This document shows positions 21,393 to 29,628 of a stretch of 30,288 bases of DNA, piece after piece (the first letter of the stretch is position 1; each line of letters opens with the position of its first letter). The stretch lies in NCBI GenBank assembly GCA_036939355.1, contig JALLAP010000027.1, positions 1 through 30,288 on the forward strand, written 5' to 3'. Under the pieces are notes generated by a model. The model saw only the letters and a list, made by a program, of their open reading frames with translations. It did no database searches and had not been told where the DNA came from. The position numbers were made by a program, and so were the translations under genes. Origin of the DNA: Thalassiosira profunda. Lineage: Eukaryota; Bacillariophyta; Thalassiosirophyceae; Thalassiosirales; Thalassiosiraceae.

Positions 21393-22778
21393 CTACCGGA
21401 TGCGCCGGCTCACCTCCAGCGCCTCCCGCACCGCCTCCTCCTCCGCCGTCTCCAGGGCCGCCTTCTCCTCCTCCTGTTGCTCCAACGAGATTCGCATCAC
21501 TTCCAGCAGCATTCGCTCCTCGTCGGACGGTCCCCCGTCCTCCGACGACTTGCCCTGCGCGGCCACCGCGTCCTCCAGCGCCTGCCGTCGCTCCTCTTCG
21601 ATTCGCGATTCCGCGAGAATCTTCTCCATGAGGTCGTCCTCGGAGTGGTTCGCCTTCTCGGCCTCGGCCAATGCCCGGGACTCGGCGAGAATCTGCTCCA
21701 TGACCTCGGGGTCGGGGCTGTCCGATTTACCCTTTTGCGCCTCCGCCTCCTGTGCGGACTGTTCGATGGCCCGCAGCAGCGCCTCCTCGTATTGGCGTGC
21801 CCGTTCGTCCTCGGGAGTCTTATACCTCTCCCGTTCGCTCGCCTCGATGGCCATTAACAGCGCCCCCTCGAATTGCTTTTCCGTGAGCGTTTGTCGGCTC
21901 TCTTCGTCGGCGATGGATTGCTCGTACGCCAGCTGGAGCTCTTCCTCTTCCATTTCGTGCGCGTGTGCATTGTTCGGGGCCGCGCGGCGCCGCCGCCGGT
22001 CTTCCTCGTCGGCCATCGACCGCTCGTACGCCAATTGGATCGCCTCCTGCTCCTTCGACTCGGTGGCACTCGCCTTCCTCGCGGATGCCGCGTGATCTAT
22101 TCGACTTTCCGACACCGCCCGCTGATACTGCCGCTCGAATTCCCTGTTCCCCCGGGCTTGGTTGCTGCGTTGTCGTTGCGTCTCGTTGACACTCGTTTGT
22201 ACCGCCGTGCGCATCTCCGAATCGCTCGACGCCACCTGCGACGGGAGGGGGTCCGATCGGCTCTGATTGTACGGGTACGGCGGCCCCGCCGGCACCGAGA
22301 CCGTGCGCGGCGGACGCTGCAGCGGCGGGCGGGGAGGCGGCATCGCGCCCATCGCGGTGGCCGCATTGGCAAAGCTGCTCCCCGCGTTGTTTCCCCGATT
22401 CCGTGCCGCCATGGCCCGGTGGAATTCGTCGTGCTCCGACACCACCACCTTGGAACACACCGCGGGGCCGGCATCGTACAAATCCACCCCGCTCAGGGCA
22501 TCGACTTGGAATGCCCCGCCCCCGCGCTCCAATCGAAAGTCCATCCCCCGCTTCTCCAACAATCGTTGGACGGCGTTGCGCAATACCGGCCCGTGAGAGC
22601 TGTGGGATCCGGCGCCGGTGATGATTTGCACGTAGAGGATTTGATGCGCCGATCGTCTTCGGGAGGCGGAGGCGACGGTGCGCCGTATTCTTTCGAGGAA
22701 CAATGTCACTTCGGAGATGGCCTCCTCGAGGCGACATCCGTGCAGATCGAGGGTGGTCGGGTTGGGACAGCGGGACAT
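21393..22778 (-). CDS. Smr-domain protein with about eight C-terminal ubiquitin-interacting motifs, 461 aa
   Basis: The Smr (MutS2 C-terminal-type nuclease) domain occupies about residues 8-92: 'LDLHG' at 10-14, 'ITGAGSHSSHGPVLRNAV' at 53-70, then 'LLEKRGMDFRLE'. The DxH motif is intact (D11, H13). Residues ~100-230 are low-complexity. From ~240 to the end come UIM-like helices of the acidic-phi-xx-A-phi-xx-S type: 'EAIQLAYERSMADEE', 'EELQLAYEQSIADEE', 'FEGALLMAIEASERE', 'YEEALLRAIEQSAQEA', 'VMEQILAESRALAEAE', 'LMEKILAESRIEEE', 'LLEVMRISLEQQEEE', 'AVREALEVSRRI'. Known eukaryotic Smr proteins pair the domain with CUE ubiquitin-binding domains (Cue2, NONU-1, N4BP2). By analogy this may be an RNA endonuclease recruited to ubiquitinated targets. 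It starts head-to-head with the MINDY-like gene. The domain calls are strong; the role is inferred. Confidence 0.87.
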   Translation of the reverse strand: MSRCPNPTTLDLHGCRLEEAISEVTLFLERIRRTVASASRRRSAHQILYVQIITGAGSHSSHGPVLRNAVQRLLEKRGMDFRLERGGGAFQVDALSGVDLYDAGPAVCSKVVVSEHDEFHRAMAARNRGNNAGSSFANAATAMGAMPPPRPPLQRPPRTVSVPAGPPYPYNQSRSDPLPSQVASSDSEMRTAVQTSVNETQRQRSNQARGNREFERQYQRAVSESRIDHAASARKASATESKEQEAIQLAYERSMADEEDRRRRRAAPNNAHAHEMEEEELQLAYEQSIADEESRQTLTEKQFEGALLMAIEASERERYKTPEDERARQYEEALLRAIEQSAQEAEAQKGKSDSPDPEVMEQILAESRALAEAEKANHSEDDLMEKILAESRIEEERRQALEDAVAAQGKSSEDGGPSDEERMLLEVMRISLEQQEEEKAALETAEEEAVREALEVSRRIR

Positions 22779-23172
22779 GTTTGCGTTGCCTCAATATCGC
22801 GGGTAGAATGCAGGAGGATGCAGGATGCACCGATCGATGCGAGGACGGTGCACACAAAGTTGTTGCGGTTGGCAGCTGCAACTCATGCACCAGCTATCTC
22901 CACGGTCACCGGCCTTTCAGCTGGCAGAGCATAGGCGCATCTGCACCAAAGCTTGGCGATGTGAAGGGCAGCAGCCACGCCGACGTCGAGGAGGGGCCGT
23001 TTGTGGTTGGGGGCTGGGCTTTTTGTGACGACGGACGACGAGCAGGTTCCCCCACCACCCCGTCATTTTCGCTCGAGCGCCCTCACACGCGAGACGCAAA
23101 ATCACTCGCTTTCAACACAAAAATCACTCACCTTTTTGCGAGGGCCATTTTCATTTTCTGCCCCACGCCACC
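22779..23172. promoter_or_regulatory. Putative shared bidirectional promoter of the Smr-UIM and MINDY-like genes
   Basis: 394 bp separate the two divergent start codons. Both starts have good contexts: 'GCCACCATGA' for the plus-strand gene and 'CAAACATGTC' for the minus-strand gene. No TATA box is evident. A short internal repeat, 'GCAGGAGGATGCAGGATGCA', lies near 22810. Use of one bidirectional promoter is inferred from spacing only. Confidence 0.45.
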
Positions 23173-26100
23173 ATGAAGGAGGACAAACGCAACGACAACG
23201 ACGCCGCCGCCAAGGAGAAGGGAGGCGCTTCCTCCAACGACGGCTCCGCCGACGACGGGGAGCGCGAGTGGGAGGACCCGTGGCAGCCGCCGTCTCCCAG
23301 AAGGACGCGCAGCGTGACGGCCCGCCGCCGGAATCGAATCGCGAGTGCCGGCGCGAAGAATCCCGCGAGTAATAATTCGAGCCAGCCCTCCTTGCCGGGG
23401 TACCTCCGCGGAACCGCCGCCTCCTCCGCCCGGGCGTGGGAGAAGCACCGCCCCGCCTCGAGCAATCCCGAGGGAGCCGCAGGGGGGACTGGCCGTCCGC
23501 CAACGAGGAGGTCGTCCCGGCGCAACAGCCAAAATAAAATGTCGAGCTCCGGCTCCGGCTCCGGCTCCGGGGACTCCGACGACGCCTTCGGGGACGCCGG
23601 CCGGTCCGCCCGGGGGCGCGCGGCGGCCGACCGGGCGGCATCCCGGGGCGGCGGCGGCTCCGCCGGACGATTCAATTACGGGGGACTGCCCCCCGCCAAT
23701 GCGGCCGCGGGGGGGAGCGGTTCCGCGGGACGATTTCGGGCGCGGCCCGTGAAGCAGAGCGCCGCGCGGGCGTTCGCGGCGGGGCGCTCCTCCACCTCTA
23801 ACTCCAACTCTGCCGAGGACGACGAGGCGGGGGATCCGCAACTGCAGCACCTCTTGAGGAGGCTGGGGCGGGAGCGCGCCACCAACAACCTGGGGGAAAG
23901 TTCCGAGCTAGATCGCGCGCGGGCCCGGTACCTGCTGGAGGCGAGCGCCGGCAATGTGGGGTTGGCGAGCGCGCTGTACTGGGAGGACTATTTGGCCGGG
24001 GCGGCTCCTGCCGCTGAGGGTGCTGCGGCGGCCTCTGCCGCGTCAGCCCAGGGGAGCAGGCCCTCCCCCAAGAAGCGCAAAAGCGGGGACATGTTCGGTC
24101 CTGACGACGACGGGGAAGGCTCCCGCCCCTCGTCCAAGCGGGCGCGGCGGAACCTCAAGACCGCGGGCCTCGACGGCCACGAGTCGGAAGGGGGCGACGC
24201 CAAGCCCTCGGCGGCCGAGCGAGAGGCCGCCCGCGAAACGCTGCGGGCGTCGGCCGAGTCCCTGCGGTCGATGCACCGGTGGCAGCGCGAGTTGGAGCGG
24301 GAGCTGGACGGGCGCGGCGCCGCCAGGGGACCCTCCGCCAACCGGGGCGCGGGGGAAGCTGGGGGCGCCGCCGAGGCCGCGGTCGCGGCGGCGTTGGCCC
24401 GGGCCGATGCAAGCGCGCTCGGGATGGACTCCCCGGCGGAAGCGGTGGCGCGGGAGAATTACCGAAGGGCGTTGCAGCTCGGGGCCCTGGGGTACGGGGG
24501 CGACGCCGCCCCCGCTGCCTTGGGTGGGTTGGGGAGTTTGGGGAGTCCGAGCCGGCTCTCGGCGCTCTTTCCGAATTACGGAGCGGGGGGACCCCTTCCC
24601 GGAGAGTTGCCCGGCGACCCGGCCTTCGGCAGCCGCGAGTGGCAGGAGGCCGTGGCGGCGGCACTGCGGTCGGCGGGGGACGCGAACCTTGGAGCGGGGA
24701 ACGGCCCCGGATCCCTCGCTTACGCCCGGGCGCAGGGGGAGGGGGGCGCTCCCGACGACCCGCGGGGGCTCCTGGCGCGGCTGATGCGGCTGCAGGCGGC
24801 CGGGGCCGGGGGAGGCGGCGATGGAGACGGCAGCGGAGACGACGACGACAACAACTCGTCGAGCGGAAACGACGACGACCGCCGGGGGAGGGAGGGGAAC
24901 GAGGACGACGACGTGCCCAACGCACGGGATGATGACGACGGTGGCGACGCCGAAGGAGGCAATCCGCCCCGCCGCTCCGCCCGGCTCCGCTCCGTCCGCC
25001 GCTCCGGGGGCGGGCGGGCCCGTCCCGCGCGAAACCGTCCCCCGGCCGATGCTGCGGCGGTAGACATGCAGCAGGTCATTCAGCGCCGCTTGCAGGCGAT
25101 GGATAACGACAGCGACGACGACGAGGACAACATGGACCGGCTGCCCCTCCCGATTGCCGACGACGAGGCGTCCGACATTGACGACGTCGACGGATCGTTC
25201 GTCCCAGGCCCGCTGCCCGTGTTTCGATTGAAGAAGGGCCAGTCCGGCAGTGCGTCGGCGGGGAAGCGGCGGAGGGAGGACGGCCTCCCCGGGCTCCAGT
25301 GCGACAGCGACAGCGATCTGGAACTGGACGAGGAGGGGTTGCTGTCCGACGTGGACAAACTCCTCCACGCCTCGGACGCGCACAGTAGCCCCTCGCCGTG
25401 CCTCTGGGACTCCTACCCATGCGACGACGAGGGCGGGTCGGCGGGCGACCATATTCCCCCTTCGTGGCTGCGCAGCGGCTTCCAATTGGCGGCGTGCGGC
25501 AACGGCCTCGCGCTGCAGGGCTCGTCGGGCGACGAGGCCGACGACCGGGGGCACCGCCGCCCGCCCGGCCACGTGCCCAAGCGGGGGCCCCTGAAAGGCG
25601 TCGACACCCTCTTCCCGTACAATTGCAAGGGCGTCGCGGCCCTGGCGTCGATCGTCACCGCATTAATATACGCGGGCNACCCTCTTCCCGTACAATTGCA
25701 AGGGCGTCGCGGCCCTGGCGTCGATCGTCACCGCATTAATATACGCGGGCGCGTCGATCCAGGGCGGGGCGACGGTGAGCTGCGACGCCGCCAAAGAGCC
25801 CTTTGGAGAGTTAGAAACAGACCAGCGCAAGCGCCAGTTCGACGGGCGGCTGGTCGACGCCCTCTCCTCGCTCCTCTGCCTCGCCGCCGCGGCGGGCCGC
25901 CGGCGGTGCGAGGCGACGCTGGGGCGGTACGAGACGGTCATGGCGCGGCGCCTTCGCAAGGGGAAGCTCACCGCGGAGGAGGAAGACGAGTACGAAACGA
26001 AGCGGCGGGCCTTGCAGCGCCGCTGCGGGCTGTGCCAGGTGTGCTGGTGGGAGACGGCGGACGGCGCCCCTGTCTTGCCCGAGGGGCGGGATCCGGCCGA

Positions 26101-26974
26101 CGTGGCGTTCAATACGTCGTTCACGGCCGCGGAGGATCTTCGATCTTTCGTGAGGACGCACAGTCGGTCGTTCAAGGCGCCGGGCGGGTGCGCCCTCTTT
26201 CTGGAGACGATTTTGCGCGCCCACGGCCCGCTGGCCGAGTTTTCGGGTTTGCTCAAGTGTCGGTGCAAGGAGTCGGCGGCGCTCCTGGCGAAGAACGGCG
26301 GGGAGCGGCCCGCGCCCGAGGAACACGACTGCATGACGCCCCAGCTCCTCAGCCTCCTCCTCACGGGCGAGGTCCATTCGACGTTCGAGGACTGGGACGC
26401 GGACGCCCTCGGGATTGGCTACCTCCGCATGCCGCAGCAAGATTCGGCACCGATCAACCCGCGGCTGCTCCGCCCCGTCAAGCCCATCTGGCTCTGCCTG
26501 GGCGACCTCGGCCACTCCGTGCTCTTGTCGCCCGACGCGCAGGATCGCAACTGCCTCGCGGACCGGTCGGGGGCGGCCTTCCGGCTGTCCAACTGGAATT
26601 GCTGGACGGGCGAACTCACGAGCTTCACCGTCGTTACCTCCATGTACGAGGAGGAACCACTGCGGCTGGGCGGCGAACAAAAGCTGCATTTGATCAGCGA
26701 CACGGAGCAGGAGGGGCGGACCGTCGCGGACTCCATCTCGGAAAGGATTCGCGTGGAGGAACGGCGGGACGCGCCGTTGCCGTGGAAGAACGACAAAGGG
26801 ACGCACGCGAACCCTGACCTCAAGCCCATCGGCGACGAGGAGCTGGCGGCGGTGGCGTCCCACCCCGAGGACGACGCGCATTTGCGGGATCGTGCGGGGG
26901 CGGTGGCCCGCGGCCACGGTCCGCGAGTTCAGTCCGGAGGGCAAGTTTCCGGTGGTGTAATGTGCATAACTTGA
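23173..26974 (+). CDS. MINDY/DUF4205-like deubiquitinase domain protein with UBA-like segment (about 1,240 aa after correction)
   Basis: The start sits in a strong Kozak context. The first ~750 residues are Gly/Ala/Ser/Asp-rich and probably disordered. They contain a UBA-like helical segment 'RARARYLLEASAGNVGLA' (~247-278) and a bipartite-type nuclear signal, 'SPKKRKSGD' with 'SKRARR' downstream. The C-terminal domain resembles the MINDY-3/4 family: 'PSWLRSGF' (~762), 'NCKGVAALASIVTALIY' (Cys818), 'LLSLLLTGEVHSTFEDWD', 'GIGYLRM', and 'PIWLCLGDLGHSVLLSPD' with the likely catalytic His1090. MINDY enzymes trim Lys48-linked ubiquitin chains. An exact 72-bp duplication around N at 25678 splits the frame; counted once, the protein is continuous. 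Near the end the frame appears to slip again: at ~26885-26960 another frame reads 'CGIVRGRWPAATVREFSPEG' and stops at 26958-26960, resembling the family's 'RxxWP' ending. The MINDY assignment rests on motif order and is moderately confident. Confidence 0.75.
25606..25750. repeat. Third exact 72-bp duplication flanking a single N (unmerged contig overlap)
   Basis: Bases 25606-25677 recur exactly at 25679-25750 around N at 25678. Both copies contain the sequence encoding 'LFPYNCKGVAALASIVTALI'. Collapsing one copy joins the upstream frame to '...IYAGASIQGGATVSCDAAKE' and restores the MINDY-like domain. Confidence 0.95.
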
Positions 26975-27244
26975 GAGAAGATGAGCGGCCTGATGGCTCC
27001 TGTTTCATTTCGAGACGACTTCTCTGATTGGTGAAAGCGATCTTTGGTTGGTGCACGGACAGCGCAAGAATACGAGTGACTGAGTATATATTGGCTGTTA
27101 TAGGATTCGCTCTTCTTTTACTTCCTTCTGTGCATGTCTCCATATCTCACCGCGACACCAATCTGCGAGCACGGGAGTTTTGTAGTGCAGCACATTGATC
27201 TTTTGCCCAATTGCTGGCGACGTTGGAGAGAAGGTATTGTTCGT
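26975..27244. other. Intergenic region between convergent MINDY-like and LRR B genes
   Basis: About 270 bp, visibly less GC-rich than the MINDY-like gene, with both genes' 3' ends facing in. Pyrimidine-rich stretches (TTCTTTTACTTCCTTCTG near 27112-27129) are present. I see no gene and no defined terminator. Confidence 0.5.
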
Positions 27245-28521
27245 CTATCCCTCCAAGAACGACAAGACACCCGGGATGATGACATTCATGTCGTTTCCGC
27301 AGTTGCTGCGATTCCTCTGTCTAGATTCCGCATCCTGTTCGTTGCTGTTGTTGCATCTCCAAATGGCCAGCTCCAGCATCGTTGTGACGTCCAGCAGATC
27401 GTAGTAGGCGAACCACTCTCGGATCGAAGCGATTCTCTGGCCCTCTGTCTGCCGAATGCGGCTAAGGATTTGGTGTACCTTTGACTCAGCCAGTTCGAGC
27501 TGGCGTGGGCTCCTGTACTGCATCCACTTGGAGATAACCAGTATCCTCTCCTGAGGGACAGGCATTGATCCTCGCAACAACTGGCAACTGAAATGGACAC
27601 CTTGAACATTGATCACAAAGGCCAAGGGAGGAATGTTGATATGCATCAGAGAGGAACGGCCATAGAATGCCTCAGCATTGATGCAAAGAGCTCCCTCGCG
27701 TAAAGTCACCTCAGCAAGGCTGGTGCAAATCTCAAATGCCCATTTGCCAAGGGATGTGACAGAGGAGGGGATGGTGATGCGCTCCAACGAACGGCAGTCC
27801 CTAAATGCTCCTTCCCCAATCCTCTGGAGCCCCTCCCGGAGAGTCGCAGACCTCAACTGACCGCAGCGACTAAATGCGAAATCACAAACGTTCAACGTTG
27901 TCGAAGGGATGTTGATGCTGGCTAGCGACTCGCAACGGAAGAATGCCCTCTCTCCCACATGCTGCAGCCCTTCGTTCAATTCCACTTCAACCAATCTACT
28001 GCAGCCTTCAAATGCATATGCTCCAATGTCATTGACAGATGGTGGAATGTTGATCTGAACCAAAGACTCGCAGCCCCTGAATGCATGCATCTTAATGCGT
28101 TGTACCCCCTCATCGATATCGACTTCCGTCAGATTCCCGCAACGTTCAAATGCATAACCTCCAACTTCAGCAACAGATGATGGGATGCGCACGCGCTTCA
28201 GTGCACGACAATGCAAGAATGCTTTCGCTCCAATCTTTGTTGCATTTTGGAGATCAATCTCCTCCAAACTCGTGCAAGAATCAAATGCCCTCTGGCCAAT
28301 CCAGAGTTCTGCAGAGACGGTGGACCAACCAAATGGGAGCAATTATAAAATGCATTCTCCGAGATGGTGGTAACGCTGTTCAGATCTACTGCCCTCAAAT
28401 TGTGACAGTCCTCGAAGGCTCGTCCTGGCACCACTGCGACGTCCGACGCCACCCGAATCCGGCTGGCATCCCGGTGCCGACGCCGGATCACCCCGTCGAA
28501 TTCGACCCACTCCTCTTCCAT
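27245..28521 (-). CDS. BspA-like leucine-rich-repeat protein B (LRR_5 family), frameshifted, about 425 aa if corrected
   Basis: The protein opens at an ATG (28519-28521) with 'MEEEWVEFDGVIRRRH', matching the start of LRR A. It continues through 'VPGRAFEDCHNLRAVDL' and 'ISENAFYNCSHL'. At about 28325-28335 the LRR pattern switches frame and resumes as 'GWSTVSAELWIGQRAF', continuing to the stop at 27245-27247. Adding one base at the switch gives exactly 426 codons including the stop. About twelve LRR_5 units precede the same C-terminal block as in LRR A ('SKWMQYRSPRQLELAESKV', 'MLELAIWRC', end 'NVIIPGVLSFLEG'). Either the copy is a young pseudogene or one base was lost in assembly. The intact remainder and the other one-base breaks in this window favour an error. 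Confidence 0.8.
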
Positions 28522-28722
28522 CTTTAGCAAAGCGCGTCTAATAGTTATTGTCAAAACAAGCTTCTTGCCGGCCCGCCTCCGGCTTGCGCATCTGTTGGAG
28601 GAGGAGCGGGTCAGCAGGCCGAGGGCCAGGTCTGGAGGAGGAAGCCACCGCCGCCGTATTGTTGGGGGGGACTGGGCGGGGGGGAGGGTGGATGGAGCAC
28701 GGCGGGGACAGCAGGAGGGGGG
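28522..28722. other. 5' flank of LRR gene B
   Basis: No gene is visible. 'ATCTGTTGGAGGAGGAG' at about 28590-28606, followed by 'CAGCAGGCCGAGG', is shared with the LRR A upstream flank. A G-rich stretch at about 28660-28722 (repeated GGGGGG runs) lies directly against the edge of the foldback element. Confidence 0.55.
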
Positions 28723-28731
28723 CTGTTGCAG

Positions 28732-29040
28732 CTAAGGTCGACCCAAGGAAATTAACACAGGGGTTGAATGGCTGTTGGCGCGCCCTTGCTTTGCCGTGCT
28801 TTGGCTCGCGGACCTTCTCTGGTGTGCTTCTCAGTATCATTGTCGCATGTTACTTAACGCCAATGACACTGCGAAGCCGGACGCATGCCAGACCAAATTC
28901 ACGTGACCAGCGGGTTTGGCCAAACTCACGTGAATTTGGTCTGGCATCGTCCGTCAATGACATGCGAAGCCGACACCAGAGAAGGTCCGCGCCCTCCCCC
29001 CGCCATTCAACCCCTGTGTAATTTCCTTGGTCGACCCTAA
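28732..29040. repeat. Long interrupted inverted repeat (hairpin) in three nested arm pairs
   Basis: Outer arms 28732-28772 and 29002-29040 are near-perfect complements, for example 'ACAGGGGTTGAATGGC' against 'GCCATTCAACCCCTGT'. Middle arms 28807-28825 and 28973-28991 are exact over 19 bp ('CGCGGACCTTCTCTGGTGT'). Inner arms 28885-28906 and 28926-28947 are exact over 22 bp around a 19-base loop. Direct repeats of 'AATGACA' plus 'GCGAAGCCG' also occur at about 28862 and 28956. Confidence 0.85.
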
Positions 29041-29607
29041 ATGAAAAGCCGGCTTTTTTTCCATCTAAAGCTGGCCCCCCGTAAGGTCGACCCTAAATGG
29101 TCGTAGTGCACAGCTAAAGTCGGCCCGCCCCTTAAAGTCGGACCCAGCGGCCGCCGCCCCCGATCGGCGGCCCTAAGGGATACATACGGCCGATCACCCG
29201 ATGCGGACCGACGCCATGGGTATCGTTCGAGGTTCCGGCGACTGGTTTTGGTATTGCAAGTAGTATTTGCAATTTATTGGACAATCACTAGGCCGACGGT
29301 GAGCTATCATCGTCGCCCTCCTCCCTCCCCCGTTCACAACGGCCGCCGCGATTGCCGTAAACTACCTCCCCCCACGCTCCTGCCGCGTCGAACTCGTTCC
29401 TTATGTATCGGTCCCTCGTCAGAGGAAGAGGGTGGCGAAGAACCCCAACCCTAACCTCAAGACTAACCCTAATCTTAACCAGGTGTAACCCTAAGAGGTG
29501 AGACCGAGCGATTACTGAATTCCTACGTACATTTTCTACGTCCATTTAGGTCCGACCCTAAATGCATCTAAGGTCGACCCTAAATGCCGTAGGGTCGACC
29601 TAAATGG
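29029..29607. repeat. Dispersed copies of a GTCGACCCTAAATG-type motif
   Basis: The core motif GGTCGACCCTAAATG occurs at about 29029-29043, 29085-29099 and 29572-29586. Variants lie at about 29115-29135 (TAAAGTCGG type), 29550-29564 (GGTCCGACCCTAAATG) and 29592-29606 (GGGTCGACCTAAATG). The segment 29543-29564 is itself near-palindromic. The copies cluster toward the two ends of the putative element, as expected for sub-terminal repeats that could bind a transposase. Confidence 0.75.
29438..29496. repeat. Degenerate telomere-like CCCTAA sequence
   Basis: About 55 bp contain 'AACCCCAACCCTAACC', 'CTAACCCTAATCTTAACC' and 'GTAACCCTAAG', an imperfect array of the CCCTAA/TTAGGG telomere unit found in many eukaryotes including diatoms. 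It is short, interrupted and flanked by unique sequence, so it is an interstitial relic rather than a functional telomere. Confidence 0.65.
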
Positions 29608-29628
29608 GGCCGACTTTAGCTGCAACAG

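Larger units (their letters stand above)
28723..29628. mobile_element. Putative non-autonomous foldback/MITE-like element with inverted ends
   Basis: The ends are inverted: 'CTGTTGCAGCTAAGGTCGAC' at 28723-28742 pairs with the complement of about 29609-29628, which reads 'CTGTTGCAGCTAAAGTCGGC'. No coding sequence is evident, so it would depend on transposase supplied elsewhere. Inside lie a ~310-bp hairpin (28732-29040), several copies of a GTCGACCCTAAATG-type motif, and telomere-like sequence. I could not identify a convincing target-site duplication because both flanks are G-rich. It may be one element or several nested ones. Confidence 0.6.

Noticed and set aside
21820..22934. Two ~355-codon frames overlapping the Smr-UIM gene (21873-22934 plus; 21820-22890 minus)
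   Set aside because: Both overlap the Smr/UIM frame, which has recognisable domains, and their own translations are biased and featureless.
24043..25572. 509-codon minus-strand frame opposite the MINDY-like gene
   Set aside because: Shadow of a GC-rich, low-complexity coding region; Arg/Pro/Val-rich with no domain.
28522..28554. Start of LRR B at 28554
   Set aside because: That codon is TTG on the minus strand. The ATG at 28521 matches the paralogue's N-terminus (MEEEWVEFDG against MAEVWIEYDG).
28548..29021. 157-codon plus-strand frame across the hairpin
   Set aside because: It crosses the LRR B upstream flank and the inverted repeat, has no domain, and is explained by the repeat sequence.
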